Shown one piece after another: positions 1 through 11,672 of a stretch of DNA of 64,000 nucleotides. Origin of the DNA: Corythucha ciliata (taxonomy: Eukaryota > Arthropoda > Insecta > Hemiptera > Tingidae). The notes under the pieces were generated by a model. That model saw nothing but the letters and a program-made list of their open reading frames with translations, was not told where the DNA came from and searched no databases. The number at the start of each line of letters is the position of its first letter. The first letter of the stretch is position 1. Position numbers and translations under genes: made by a program. The stretch spans positions 31,725,253 through 31,789,252 of the forward strand of contig CM075939.1 in NCBI GenBank assembly GCA_038030265.1, read 5' to 3'.

Positions 1-350
1 CCAACCTTCACAGCCGCTCCTGGAGCATCTTCCATTATCCTACTTTCTTAATTTTTACTCTTTATCCCTGTTAAAATCAGGGACTCTAAAAATCATGTAA
101 AAACACCCTTCAAACTGTATGTACATAGTTAACTCTCTGAATAAAAATGTTAATTATGTTCTCATCAAATCGAGTGTAAGTAGCTGTTAAGACAACCCCC
201 CAAGAACGCATAATAAACAGATCTCATCCAATATGTTCTCGCTTTCTTCTTTTCTCGATTATTGGGTACCCCATGGGGAGTGGTTTCCTGTCAAACCAAT
301 CACGACTTTAATTTCTTCGAGACCTTGTGCAACACCAGTACCTCAACAAC
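1..350. other. non-coding flank, no feature seen
   Basis: I see no open frame, RNA gene or repeat structure that I can support here. The sequence is ordinary AT-rich DNA leading into the tandem repeat that starts near 351. Confidence 0.5.
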
Positions 351-780
351 CGATAAGGCTAGGTGTGTATCACTCAAAAAAAGGCGAAAATCACTGTTTC
401 TAAAGGTTGATAAACAGTGAAAAACACTGGGTCTTTAGTGCATTTGATCGATAGAACTAGGCGCATAACACTCAAGAGACGGTGAAAATAACCGTTTGGA
501 GGTTATGGTAACAGTGAAAAATACTGAGCCCTCAGTGTGGTGCACCGATGACACTAGGGCCCGTATTCAGAAACCAACCTTAACCTTTACGTCTCCTTTA
601 AGCGCTTCAAAACAGATGACACATTTAATAAACCATCACATTTTTCAACTCCTTTAGCAAAGGCTTCGTAAAGGTGCGTTTCTGAATACGGCCCTAGATG
701 TACTACACTTGAATTAGGTTAAAGTAGCCGTTTTGAGTTTATGAAAGTATTGAAAAATACAGGGCTTCCAATGTGAGAGT
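351..780. repeat. three-unit tandem repeat, period about 98 bp
   Basis: Units start at about 351, 449 and 546. Each opens with CGATA/GA...CTAG and contains a stretch like CAGTGAAAAACACTG followed by a CTTTAGTG/CCTCAGTG-like end. The third unit is split: its first 11 bases lie at 546-556 and the rest resumes at about 695, after a 138-bp inverted-repeat element. The units have diverged visibly from one another, so the array is not recent. Confidence 0.7.
557..694. mobile_element. MITE with TA target duplication (Tc1/mariner-like)
   Basis: The ends are inverted repeats (GGGCCCGTATTCAGAAAC and GTTTCTGAATACGGCCC) of about 18 bp with further matching inside. A TA dinucleotide flanks both sides (555-556 and 695-696), as expected for Tc1/mariner-type integration. 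No coding capacity is present. A diverged relative lies at 42215-42356. It sits in the third unit of the tandem repeat and is therefore younger than that array. Confidence 0.75.
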
Positions 781-1209
781 CGCTGAGAGTTACAGAATTT
801 AACAACCTTCAATTACTGGATCCTGAACTTTTTGAGAAGTACCTACTCAATTCCCAGGTCCAAAATTCACACCTTCGCCCAGCCCTGATTCAATTTCGAG
901 GGTAAAATGAACGATTTCATGCAGATATCCTGTGCCAGTAGTATACTGATTAAGGGATGCATGTCGGGAACGGACACCTTTTGTTTGGCTTCCGAGTTTT
1001 CGCGAGCATGATTGATGGATTCTTGGGGGCTGGATTGTAAGCTTCTTTTCCAAAAAATGCGGCGAAATCCAGGTTTGCAAAATCCCTGTACTCAAGGGTT
1101 AATACCATGCCAGAGCCCGACAGCGGGGTGTATTACACATAAAAATATGTGTTTATGATTACTGAGGTGTAACTCATTTTTTATTTTAATTGTTTCTTTC
1201 TTCCGCTAA

Positions 1210-1333
1210 AGCCGGATACACACATGCGGTAAATATTCAATCAATTTCCAGCAATTGCCTAGAAACCGACTAACTGGAAATTTGAAAAATGTTTTATTGT
1301 TAGTTGCACAGTACCGCATGTGTGTATCCGGCT
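1210..1333. mobile_element. MITE with perfect terminal inverted repeats, TAA flanks
   Basis: Bases 1211-1231 and 1312-1332 are exact reverse complements (21 of 21). Including one more base on each side, the element is flanked by TAA at 1207-1209 and 1334-1336, which fits the 3-bp TWA duplications of PIF/Harbinger elements. It is 124 bp long and has no open frame. The perfect ends suggest a fairly recent insertion. Confidence 0.75.
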
Positions 1334-1336
1334 TAA

Positions 1337-4300
1337 AAATGCAAGGTGCTTCTTTCTTGGGTCAAAACTGTCAACAACTAAAACCTTAATGTGGTGATTT
1401 CAATCGATTCTGGTCCAATAAACGTTGACCTAATGTGCTTCCAATTCCAACAGATTAAATTTGCGTGCATGGTTTTATTTCGCATAATTTTAGGACTGAG
1501 GTCAGTTTGGGCAAGTTGCTTTATCCTATAACTAATTTCTCCTTCTCTTTGAATATTTTCTCACTTTTCATGCACAGAAACACGAAAGCCACGAGAGACG
1601 ACGAGTAAACGAAGAAATAAATTTCAATCATTTAAAAAGTGAAGCTTGCAAGTTTCAAGATGAAACTTTATAATTATAACTCTTCCTCAGTTTGTTTAAC
1701 CAAGGACAAGGTTTATTTGCAGACAAGGTCCTGAAGTCTGAAGGGCACGCTCTGAAGTGATGAGGGCGAAGGAGGGTATCTTGGCCTATTTTTTTATATT
1801 TTTTTTTTTTGAGAGAGAGAGTGAGAGAGTGTGTGCGTTATATTTTCATTATGAGGCTACTTCTGCTTCTTGCAAGATTTGCTTTAAATAATAAAAAAAA
1901 GTGTACGGCTAGACAAGGGGATAACGTTATCTAAATACTTACACAGTGCCTACTCACAAACAGCAACCAGTCCCAGTATGCCAGTGGAAACAGCGTCCAA
2001 CTGCCTGATCTGATGTAGCTTCAGGTTGGGTCAATATGCTGATATTATTCTCGCATCATGCTATTTGACCCCATAAAGGTCTATTCACAGTTCCACGCTC
2101 ATGATGTGTGTGATAGACCTTTATTCGCACTCACGGGCACTCACACGTCCACATGGTTGATCCCCACGCTCAGACAGTGTTTGAATGTTGTATTAGAAAA
2201 CGGTTAAACGGAGGTGTTGCAAGAGAGTGATGGCTTCATGACCCTTCGCTACAACAGTGCAAAGAGGCTGGGCTTTGGTACGTTTTCGAGAATCAGAATA
2301 CAAGGATTTGATTCTAGGTGTAGGGGTTTTGGTTTTAAGCCTTTTCCACATTAAACAGCGTTTAAGATGGAAGAGTGAACAGGAAACCTATTGGGAAAAC
2401 AACAAAATAAAGAAAAATCCCAGTGAAAGGAGGACAAGGGGAGCCAAACAATTGTGATGCTATTATTTTCGGGAAAACTTTGCATACCCTTACAAGCCCT
2501 TCACCAGTTTTCTTCAGACAACTCCCTTTCCATAATTCTGTATCTTTAAGCTCTGCTCTCCCTTGAGTTGACCCGCTTTCAAGGAAAACTTCTTTTTAAA
2601 GAACGGAAAAGCATAGTCGCGTGGAAGGGGGTGAGTGGGGTTCTTCTCTTATTGTTAACCCCTTTTAGGACCCCCACTTGGGAATTCGCCTTTTCCCAAA
2701 CTTGTGACAGATGAGGGCGTTTTGCTACGGCAAACAACGACTATACCAAGGAACCTCCGTAAGTTTCCCCTTCTTTTTTGCCAGGATTGAAAGGATGTTC
2801 CCCCCTATCGCCAAAAAAGTGTGGTAGAAATGGGAAAGGGTATAGGATCGGGACCCGTCTCACATTGCGTTGAGGCCAATTGTGAAGAAACATAGTTGGG
2901 CTTTAAGTCTCCATATCACTGCTTTCCGCAGAGAGTTTATTTCAAGCGGGATTTTTACGCGTTCTGACGCAAGATTTATCGCAATTAATTCAGAGGTGCA
3001 GTAAAAATAGCTTCTTTCGCAGTATTTCGCCATGCTGTCCATAAAAATCCACGGTTAAGGAAATAAACTCTTTCTAGAAGCTAAAAAAATAAGGGCCAGT
3101 TAAGAGAGTTAAAAAGAGTTTTAAAGAGTCCTTGCGTCTTATGGAAGGTGAGTGGGAAGGAGGGTAGCTTTTTAAGATCAGCCCATTTCACAAGATAGGC
3201 ATTCCTCGCCATCCTTTCCCTGCAGGTTTTCACGGCATTGTGTTGTGTTTACCGTCCTCTGGGAGTTTTTTTTTTTTACGATTTTATCCTCTGTCGTTTT
3301 TATTAGACAATTAAGAACTGGGGAAAATAGTAGTAATCATTTTTACCTCTCTCTGGCACCGGTTCGGACGTCCTGGGTCCAAGGCTCAGTTCGGAAGTTT
3401 GTCGGTACAGCGTAGCGAGAAGGGCCGTACACCTGAGAACTAGATGACCGTTTGAACTCATGTGATCGGGCTCAACTTGAATCTCCAGTTTAAGTATGGA
3501 GTGAGTAAGCCCGTCGCCTGAGTCGTAAAATCGTGTCCCAGGGAGTCCAACCTAAAGACAACCACAAAAATAATTATTAAAATTAATTTCCTTGGAAGGG
3601 CCTCAATAGAGAATTTTACAATGCTTCCATTCCACAACGCTTGGGGACTTTTAATGCTACCAAATTATACATTTTGAAGAAGAAGAGAAAAATATTCCTC
3701 ATGAGAACTTCGATGGGAACGTTTTTGTGAAAACGCCAAATATATAAGCAGGCTTCATATTTTCGAAAGCATTAGCATACATACGCAAAGGGCCCTTGAT
3801 GGCTCAGTATTTTTTTCACGCTCACGTGCGACGCGGGGCTGCCATATTTTCTTACATCTCGTTGTAAAAAAGAGGGAAGTAAAAACGTGCTTTATCCACA
3901 TTTGGCGATCCACTTATCCTATTTTCTACATTTTCCAGCCGAAGGGGTTTATTTTAATACATTATCGAATTATAATATTCTGTGAGAAAAATCCTTTGAC
4001 ATATTTTTCTATTAGTGACGCCCATATGGAGAGCGGCAAAAATGCGCGTACAAGAGGGTTTTTATTTATTTATTTTTAACGCGGATTTGCCTGTTCTATT
4101 CGTTCGCTATCGGTTCTAGGAAGCGTTTTTCCCACCTGGGTGTGTCATTGGCCCACCGTTGATCAAACAATTTAGCCTAGCCGGCGCTCAATTTCTCCAT
4201 ATTTTTATTCAACAGGAAGCGTTTTTTACTTGCGCACCGCAATGTGTGGTAACGTGCGTGAATATCCTCCTCGCGGCATGGCAATACAGTGCTATGTCTT

Positions 4301-4399
4301 CCACAAAAGCGTTTCTCTGCGACAAGGTTGATGGGCTGCGGGCAATAATAGTGGTGAAGTTGCTAACGAGGGGATACTGACTGTGCCCGAATTTCATGC
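1337..4399. other. non-coding stretch, simple repeats only
   Basis: No exon, RNA gene or structured mobile element could be supported. A T-tract followed by a GA/GT-rich microsatellite lies at 1789-1837. The short open frames here (for example 2257-2457 and 2860-3042) show no recognisable domain. Confidence 0.5.
1789..1837. repeat. T-tract plus (GA)n microsatellite
   Basis: A run of T with few interruptions is followed by GAGAGAGAGAGTGAGAGAG and a short GT run. It is simple sequence with no further context. Confidence 0.85.
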
Positions 4400-4413
4400 T
4401 AAATAAAAACGCC

Positions 4414-4636
4414 CAGCAGAGCAGAGTGGCCGAGGTCGCTAGGGCGTCGACTCTCATGTCCGGGTATCGTCTGCTGAGTGGGTTCGATTCCTACTATACA
4501 GGCTGGATTGTTTGAGCAAAGGTCAACCTACGCGTAAAAAAGTGAAAAAATTAAGTGTGTGCCATCGCCTTCGACCACGACACCTTAAAGGTGGTTGAAT
4601 GAAAAGCCCCGTTGGTTTACCAACGATTACTACTAC
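4414..4636 (+). mobile_element. tRNA-derived SINE, Leu/Ser-like head
   Basis: The 5' part resembles a class II tRNA gene: an A-box-like TGGCCGAGGTCGCTAGGG near 4427 and a clear B box GGTTCGATTCC at 4481-4491. A tRNA-unrelated body and a short TACTAC-type tail follow. The flanks 4400-4413 (TAAATAAAAACGCC) and 4637-4650 (TAAATAAATACGGC) match at 12 of 14 positions and look like a target-site duplication. These features support retroposition of a pol III transcript. The tRNA assignment is by eye only. Confidence 0.7.
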
Positions 4637-4650
4637 TAAATAAATACGGC

Positions 4651-7400
4651 AAAAAGGTTGTTGCTAGTTCCTAAGAAGATGAAGAAGAGGAGGGAGTTCG
4701 CATACGGAGTATAACAACCTGACAAAAGAAAAGAGAGGTAGAGAATTCAGAGATAACTCCAACTCAAGACCCAAAATTGTCCGTTTATAGGTATATCAAG
4801 GGTACATCAAGACGAAAAACATGATTGTGCTCACAAGGCCCTAAATATTTAAAGGGTTCCTTATCCCTCTCGAATTTCCGTTAGCTCGAGAGTTGACAAT
4901 ACTGACAGTGAAGAACGAGTAAATGGGAGGCCTAAATTGAAAACAGCTTCACTGGATGGATCAATTTGTTCTCTCACCCTCCGGTCACCATTCAACCGCC
5001 CGACACACTCAACGCCTTAGGTGAGCAGGGTGGCCGTGGTGAGCGCGGGGATTGACTGTGTGAAAGTTAGTTGGTGCATTCAATTTACTTACACGCACGA
5101 GGTCTGTGGTATGGCGGGATACTGGGTAGGGGTTTCGAGACCCTGTTTGCGCATTATTATGTAAACTAAGGGGCATTGCAATTTCTCTAGGCCCTCCGTT
5201 TATACCATCCCTTCCTCCTGGAAATGGATACTTGAGGGCTACAACATATTATAGAAGATAGACGGCATGTGTAGCATCTAGCAGTATTTTTTCTAGCAAC
5301 TCTCCATATTTTCAAGGCAATTCCGCAATTTTCGTCTCAAGGTGAGACGAATATTCAGCAGATCAGTATTAGTTGTTGATCGTTCTCAATTACGAGCTCA
5401 TTCTCAGTTAAAACGCGTGGCTCAGAACGTTTTTGTGAATAGAGCTCCCTCACTGGAAATATACAAGGCTTCACAGCTATTCTTCATTTTAAGCATTTTT
5501 AGCTCCACTAACCGGATCACACACACATCACACAGGATCCCCTTATATGCTCGAATGAAAACGATTAATCATTATTTTTGTCGAATGACTAAAGAAGGCA
5601 TTGTAAAAGGGTAGCAAAGATTGATGAGTTGTTATTGTTTATCGCTTTTGCCTTCATTTTCGCCGTACCTTTCGTCATTATTACGACTCTTCATGATCTG
5701 TTCGAGGACTATTGTGGATTTCCAGTAGCGTGAAATACACTTCAATTCACAGTGCATGGAAAGGGTAGAGTATCAATGAAAAGGGGAAAAATATCATTAA
5801 ACTGAATTAAATAGCCGGTAGTTAACTGCACGCGTTCTCCTACCACTTGCAATCTGCTATTCTGCAATTAAAAGAGCTAGAAGAGAAGACCCTGGGATTC
5901 GTGCTATATTATTTTGTTTCACAATTAATTAGGGAATATAAAACAAGTACCGTCTTAAAAGTGATAAAGCAGGAGGAACGCGAAGCTATTAATAAAACTG
6001 AAGAATTCGCAATTACGTTTTAGGCTGCTTTGCGTTGAAGCAAAATATAAAAAATAACTAATTTCGTCTGATTCTTGATGCTCTTGACTTGAAGCTTCTA
6101 AATGAAATTCAAGTTTAAACGCGGTAAAGTTTCAACTCTCGACACAGTTAATTATCAGAGTTACCATCCGCAGATATTCCTCCAGAAAAGGCAAATAGTA
6201 ATTGTAAAGGAGAGGGGGTAGGGCGTACAAACAGTTCTACTGGCAGCACTTTAGGAGTTTAATCTTAGTACGTCTTTGTTTAAGCAATTAAGAGTTTGGG
6301 AAATGATGTAGGAAGATTAAGTACTCGGTGTGGAAGAATGAGTGTGGAGGAGTTACCTTATCGAAATTTATTAGCCTCCTCAGTATGAACCTTTATCGTT
6401 AACAAAAAAGAGTCATACACGCGTAATCCGATTTCAATTGAAAGCTTACTTCTCCGGCTCTTAAACAGGGAACCCAGAAGATGAAACAGAGGGGATTTAC
6501 CTTTCATTTGCATTTAAATCGAAAGACCTTATACCCCTAACCATTCTCCTCTTTCAGAGCTGCCCCTTAACCAGCGTTAACTCAAGTCGCGTAATAATAC
6601 TGTTTATTTTATTTTCTCCGTAAACAAGAAAGATAAAAAAAAAAAATCAATAAGCTTTTCACCCCGCTCTCTCAAAGCAATTTTTCCCCCAAGGGATCCC
6701 TACAGGTTTCCTTTAAAATAGAAACTGCTTAATACAACATCCCTCTTCGGGGGTGGAGAAGGCTCAAAGAAGATTCCCAAGGTCCTTGGGTCCTTTACTC
6801 CGCAAACATGAGAGCTTGAAACATCATCGGGAAAAAACGTCTAGTCCAGTTAAAGTAGAATTTTACCTTGCAAAAGGTCCAGTATAATATATATATAGTG
6901 TATATAGGTAGAGAAAGTTTGAGGGGGGGGGGAGAATTCTGAAATCCTATAGGAGCAACATTTGGCAGTCCAAAAACCACGTTTTTCCGGAATTTTTTTA
7001 AATTGTATTTTTTTTAATATCCTTAAACCGATTGGTTTTAGAGGAAAATCCCCGTAAAACACAGCGTTTGAACCCTGGACCTTACACCATGTTCCTACAA
7101 ATAATAATGAAAAAGATGATTGTTGATTCGAACGAATTTAAGGCGTTTCTGTTACGAGTGGAAACATTGGTGCCGAAACCCGGGAATCATGTCCTCCAAC
7201 GTTCTTCCATCATCACGAGGAGCAGAAGTCAAGAAATTCCGACAAATCGGCAACTTCGTGATTCGGAAATCACCCTTCGCGAAGGTCAGTTTTTTCCATC
7301 TTTTTCGCTCGTGGAAGCCTTCGCCCAGACAAGGCCCACTACAGTGATTGACAATCCCGCCGAACAAAGACTTCTAAACCATCATCGGGAAATACGTCTA
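4651..7400. other. non-coding stretch, no supported gene
   Basis: Open frames here (5342-5614, 6795-7062, 7120-7347) lack recognisable motifs. A block of about 38 bp containing CGTCTAGTCCAGTTAA occurs at 6820-6860 and again at 7378-7420, just before the BEL/Pao fragment, and may mark the edges of an old insertion. Bases 5020-5160 have weak tRNA-like boxes but not enough to call a SINE. Confidence 0.45.
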
Positions 7401-7478
7401 GTCCAGTTAAATTCGTACTTTTCGCTGATTTCCCAGCAATTCGCTTACCTTCTTTCACACTCCCTCGACAACGATGGT

Positions 7479-7481
<3 letters not shown>

Positions 7482-7526
<45 letters not shown>

Positions 7527-7592
7527 TCGGGGGCGCCGGGCTTTGAACCCGGCAGGCGCCTAAGCGTCACTTGGGCTCCTACGCCATACCCA
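7482..7592 (-). mobile_element. 5'-truncated SINE (3' tRNA-like module) with long poly(T)
   Basis: On the - strand the copy begins at CTGGGTATGGCGTAGGAGC, contains a B-box-like GGGTTCAAAGCCC, and ends in a poly(A) tail of about 44 bases, seen as poly(T) from 7482. The 9-bp sequence GATGGTCTC occurs at both edges (7473-7481 and 7593-7601), which is a target-site duplication. It matches only the 3' module of the SINE at 7913-8199, so it is either a truncated copy of that SINE or an independent monomer. The long intact tail suggests a young insertion. Confidence 0.8.
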
Positions 7593-7912
7593 GATGGTCT
7601 CACCTGAATGACCTTCGATTTGCCGATCCTTTCTACCATGTCTTTTCTCCCACCGAGATCGTCTTTGGTTCTGAGCTTTTCGACCGTATCAATTCAGGAG
7701 AGATCATGCATTCGATAAGGGGCTCCTCTCCAAACCACAGAAAGACCACACTCGGCTGGGTGATCTCTGGCTCGTTCAAACAACGCCCTCCGAAGCAGTC
7801 CAAATTTCACCCCACAGTACTCGACAACAAAAACTCCACTCGTCATGACCCTTCTCATTGTCAACCCAATGAGCATGCGTTGCTCAACACTAGCAATAAT
7901 TCTCTTCCTCGT

Positions 7913-8199
7913 GCGCCTCGATGGTGTAATGGATACAATGCTCGCTTCGCAACCCAGCGGGCTGGGTTCGAATCCAGCCATTGCCCATTACACTATAAGG
8001 CTGCGGCGAGATGTGACACGGCACACCCGGCTTCGTGTGGGCGTTCCCGGCGATGTGCGTTCAACAAACCACGCACCGACCGAAACGCCCGCGTAGTACG
8101 GGTGTGAAGTGCACAGTTAGATCTGGGTATGGCGTAGGAGCCCAAGGGAGGCTTAGGCGCCTGCCGGGTTCAAAGCCCGGCGCCCCTGACAAAAAAAAA
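7913..8199 (+). mobile_element. dimeric tRNA-related SINE with 12-bp target duplication
   Basis: The 287-bp insert is bounded by TCTCTTCCTCGT at 7901-7912 and again at 8200-8211. Its head is tRNA-Arg-like, with TGGTGTAATGGATA (A box) and GGTTCGAATCC (B box), followed by a GC-rich body containing CGGCTTCGTGTGGGCGTTC. A second tRNA-like module (8123-8190) has TGGCGTAGGAGC and GGGTTCAAAGCCC, and the copy ends in nine A residues. One duplication around both modules means they moved as a single unit. Another copy of the head and body lies at 25898-26050. Confidence 0.8.
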
Positions 8200-8632
8200 T
8201 CTCTTCCTCGTCACTAACCCCCTCATCAAGACTACATTGCTGCCAGACTCCACCACCGCAGCACCTTTTCCTCAACGTACCAATTGGCATCGCATTTATC
8301 CTCGCGATACTTTCACCAGCATGACTCTTCATCCCAAAAGAAAGTCCCAACGTAACGAACTCATTCAATCCACGAAAATGTCCCAGCAAGTCAAGTTCTC
8401 TCGAACCGTACCAAATCATCAAGAAAAATCAATCACTTGTTCCACAGCCCTCATTCTCACTCACCCCTCTGCAACGATTTTCACAGTTCGTGATTGCTTT
8501 GCCCACAACGCTCTTCTTTTAGAACACATGTTTTGTCTGGAATCAGTCGAAGAGGCTCTTCCGCTCACGCCTGATGAATCTAAAGCAGAAGACATTTTCG
8601 CCAATTCAACTAGAAAGACTCTAAGACGCTAA

Positions 8633-9179
8633 ACACGATTACATGGTGTCAGCCCGTGCACGATTTCTTCGAGGTATCACCACAGCTGGCATGTAAAAAA
8701 AGGGGGGGTTGGATGTGAAAAATTGCCGAGTCGGCTGAAAAAGTTGTTCAACAGATCCACACAATGGGTGTAGAAAAGAAGTTGTTCATCAGTCGTTCAA
8801 CTCGTCTACACTAGGCAACTTTTCGTTCAACCGAGTTGATCAACCCCTTTCAATTCCGTTTCAACATAGTGTGGATGCACCTTAAGACGCCCGGAGAAGA
8901 TGTTTGAACCACATGTTCCTACAAAAGTTTCCGTTACGAGTCGAAACACAGGTTGAACATTCAATTTCCTACTTTTTTTTTATTTGAAATATTTTTCTAC
9001 GCCAATATGGAACGCGTTTCGCAGCCTCTTGGACCACTTTTTCCTGTAATGGTTGCAAGTTTCAAAATCGCCAGTTTCCCACCAAGCAGTTTCCCAAGTT
9101 CGGCAAGCTTCATTTCTAGCATGTTTCTAGCCGTCAACATGCATCCCTCTGGTTTTCATGCAACTCAAAAAATGACGCC
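8633..9179. other. non-coding stretch between retroelement relics
   Basis: No supported gene. The segment around 8905-8950 shares short blocks (CATGTTCCTAC, GTTACGAGT) with 7088-7160, hinting at an old duplicated or repeated sequence. Confidence 0.4.
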
Positions 9180-9572
9180 AGCGCCCCGCAACACCCTTCT
9201 AAATGCTAGTGAACTTAATGAACATTTTGTAACAGTCATAGACAAATATGTTTTACCGAATATAAAGCCTAGTAGTGTAAATTAAACCGATTTCAAACCA
9301 ATAGTACCCCACCAGGAGTTTTTGAGTTTAATCCAGTTAACGAGCTAGCAGCGTAAAGATGCGTTTTAACGCTTAACAAAAGTAAATCCCCAGACTGGTT
9401 TGGCCTGAGCACTCTCATACTCATTATCGACACAATTCTCCCACAGCTTTCTTATTTAATTATTTATTGTCTTTCTTTGGGTTACTTTCCGGACGTTCTG
9501 AAAATATCGTTGGTTTCAGTTTTACTCAAAAAGGGAGATAAAATAGATCCGAATAACTATAGACCCATCACA
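9180..9572 (+). pseudogene. LINE reverse transcriptase relic (Jockey/CR1-like)
   Basis: Two short stretches resemble the lead-in to a non-LTR RT. Around 9200-9285 the frame reads NASELNEHF and VIDKYVLPNI. From about 9365 to 9572 it reads NKSKSPDWFGLS, ILPQLSYLI, SLGYFPDVLK, LLKKGDKIDPNNYRPIT, which matches the RT motif 0/1 region of Jockey-like LINEs. Stops separate the two parts and the RT ends abruptly at about 9571, next to CACTGAGAAAAA, a sequence also seen at the ends of the element at 30621-32203. No catalytic motif remains, so it is dead. Confidence 0.7.
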
Positions 9573-9696
9573 CTGAGAAAAATCCCATTTCACAGTTCGT
9601 GAACCATAAGTTGATAACTAAATAAGTATTGTAATAATTGAAATCCATTGAAATGTCGTAGAATTATACCATAACGTAATGCAATTAATTATGCTG

Positions 9697-9950
9697 TTAT
9701 TGATCCCCATAATCTTATTGAAAAATGATGATCAAGATCATGACATTTACTTATGCTTGCGTTTCTACCCGAATGGGAAATGTAACAGCACCACAGTTTT
9801 TCATTCCAATATCATGAGGGAGTGACGTCATTGCCTCATTCGGACAGCATGCTTTACAGCGTGAAATGAAATAAATTTTACTTCATTGTGAACAATTTTT
9901 GAAGGAAGGATCATGATTTTCTTACAAGATTATATGGGGATCAATGATAT
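9697..9950. repeat. foldback repeat around GATCCCCATA
   Basis: The left arm (about 9697-9733, TTATTGATCCCCATAATC...) is nearly the reverse complement of the right arm (about 9912-9950, ...GATTATATGGGGATCAATGA). It follows directly on the truncated RT relic and could be part of whatever interrupted it. No flanking duplication could be defined. Confidence 0.5.
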
Positions 9951-11664
9951 ATTAGGACAAGAATAACAATTCCGTCCAGGCGTCGACAAAAAATAATTGC
10001 AAGATTACCTCAAAGTCTTGACGTTGTGTTTGAAAATTCAAAGGAGTGGCTCAGGTTTTTTCAATGAAGATTCTTGCTTCAACGAGAATCACGAGGAATT
10101 ATCAGGAAAAGGACTAGGTGCTCATCAATAGCGGGCGGGGTGCAGACACAGTTTTTCATCAGTTTCTCGTTCTCGCGAGCCTTTCAACCGCTTGGAATTT
10201 TACCTTTGCCCTCAGTATATATGTATTTATTAATCCTTGCTGCATCTACACGCTGATAAAAATCGCTCAAATGACATTAGAGTCCTGGATTACCATACGC
10301 GTAGACGTGGAAAACTTGTTATGTACTCCCTTCCATAGGCTCAAGGCAGAGTGGATTGGTGGGGCGTGAACTCTTTTAATGCGCTCCCTGAAGGCTTTGT
10401 CCAATTGAATTTTAATTCTTTTAAAACAAAAATAAACCGTTTTTTTTGTTAATTCTAGTTTACATTCTTTTAATGAATTTTTGTACCATAGTCTTGTTTA
10501 CGAAGGGGGAACATTATTCATAATGTGAATTATTTATTTGTATTTATCTTGACCTTTGACGCTTATGTTACCATAATATATTTGGTGTTCATAATAACGG
10601 AGGCCACGCTTCGCTACTGGAGCATCCCCGAGTGCCGAAAAGGCACTTTCGTGGGTGGTGTCAAGACCTATACCATTTGTTTTTAGTTGTTTTGCTATAC
10701 CCAAGCGATAATTCTCCAATTATTCACTATAAAATCGTACACGAAGCAGTCTTAAAAATTTACCGGATTATCATTGAGGAAGAAACTCAAGCTTGCAGGT
10801 GGTTTGGACGGCGCCGAAGAGCAGTTACCACGCAGTACATCGCCAACGTCGTACCTCTCTCGTTCCGTTCTTATCATAGGGGTTCTTTTTGGAAGCTCTG
10901 AAAAGAAAACAACGTTTTTTTTTAATACATTAATCGAAATTATGTATTTTGGAATATTCGTCGATTAATAATTTATTTTTATGTATTCATCCCCAGAATC
11001 ACAGAAATCAAATTGTAAAATATTGATTATTATATTGATTCAAGAAGCAATTTCCTCGTATTACTATATACTGATTAAGGCTACCCCCATGGGGGGCTAA
11101 AAAATGCTAAATCGTTCCTCGAACTTTCCTATCAACCACGCAACCACGAACTTCAGCCATCCTCGCAAACTGTACGAAGAATCAAGTGTTATTTTAGAAT
11201 GTTTCTAGTTTGTGAGGGATGTTGAAGGTTGTGTAAGAAGATTCTTAAGAAGAAGGGCCTTAGTCAGCGCAATTGGTCACCGTAAATATGAACAGGAATA
11301 TTCGGCAGATTGGAAAACAGGAAACGTATTTTGCTGTTCGGATATCTTGTCCTCGCTCTTCCAGCCATCGCTCGCAATTGCCTTTTTTTTCATCAATTAT
11401 TTTTCTGGAGTATCTTGTAGTTTACCGAGAGCCTGAAGAACGATTTTGAGTCACAAATACAAATCGAGTTGTCTGTCTAGGAGGTAGTCTCTGAAATGTT
11501 CGATTCCGTGAATAACTGTCAAGATTTTGAACTCACTCAGCTGAATAATTATTCTGATGGGTGTTAAATTTCTTGTTAGAGTTATCCACGGGACAAAATA
11601 ATGACACCGTTCTCGCCAGGCACGAGACCGAGGACACTAGGACAGTATCTGTTTTGATGCATCG
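9951..11664. other. non-coding stretch, no supported gene
   Basis: Short open frames (10074-10369, 10632-10968, 11212-11436) overlap each other and show no domain, signal sequence or codon pattern that I trust. No tRNA-like boxes or terminal repeats were found. Confidence 0.45.
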
Positions 11665-11672
11665 GTGTAGAG

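Larger units (their letters stand above)
7424..8632 (+). pseudogene. BEL/Pao retrotransposon pol fragment
   Basis: Three segments read as the protease to start-of-RT region of BEL/Pao elements. The first is 7424-7481. The second, 7602-7900, includes HLNDLRFADPFYHVFSP, EIVFGSELFDRINSGEI and TTLGWVISGSF; the family pattern is LADP, an LLGAD-like stretch, then LGWVxSG. The third, about 8212-8632, includes LLEHMFCLESVEEA and LTPDESKAEDIFANST, similar to the lead-in to the BEL RT. The two gaps are SINE insertions with target duplications. No LTRs or RT catalytic motif are visible and a stop closes the frame at 8630-8632, so this is a remnant. Confidence 0.65.

Noticed and set aside
5020..5160. Weak tRNA-like boxes (GGTGGCCGTGGTGAGCG and GGGTTTCGAGACCC)
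   Set aside because: Box spacing is far too long for a tRNA and no tail or duplication was found. A degraded SINE is possible but not supported.
5342..5614. 90-residue open frame
   Set aside because: No domain, no supporting splice sites, and composition like the surrounding non-coding DNA.
7845..8096. Open frames and tRNA gene candidate in the SINE region
   Set aside because: The tRNA-like boxes belong to a SINE with a target duplication and poly(A) tail, and the acceptor-stem pairing of a functional tRNA is not evident. The frames are shadows of the SINE and BEL text.
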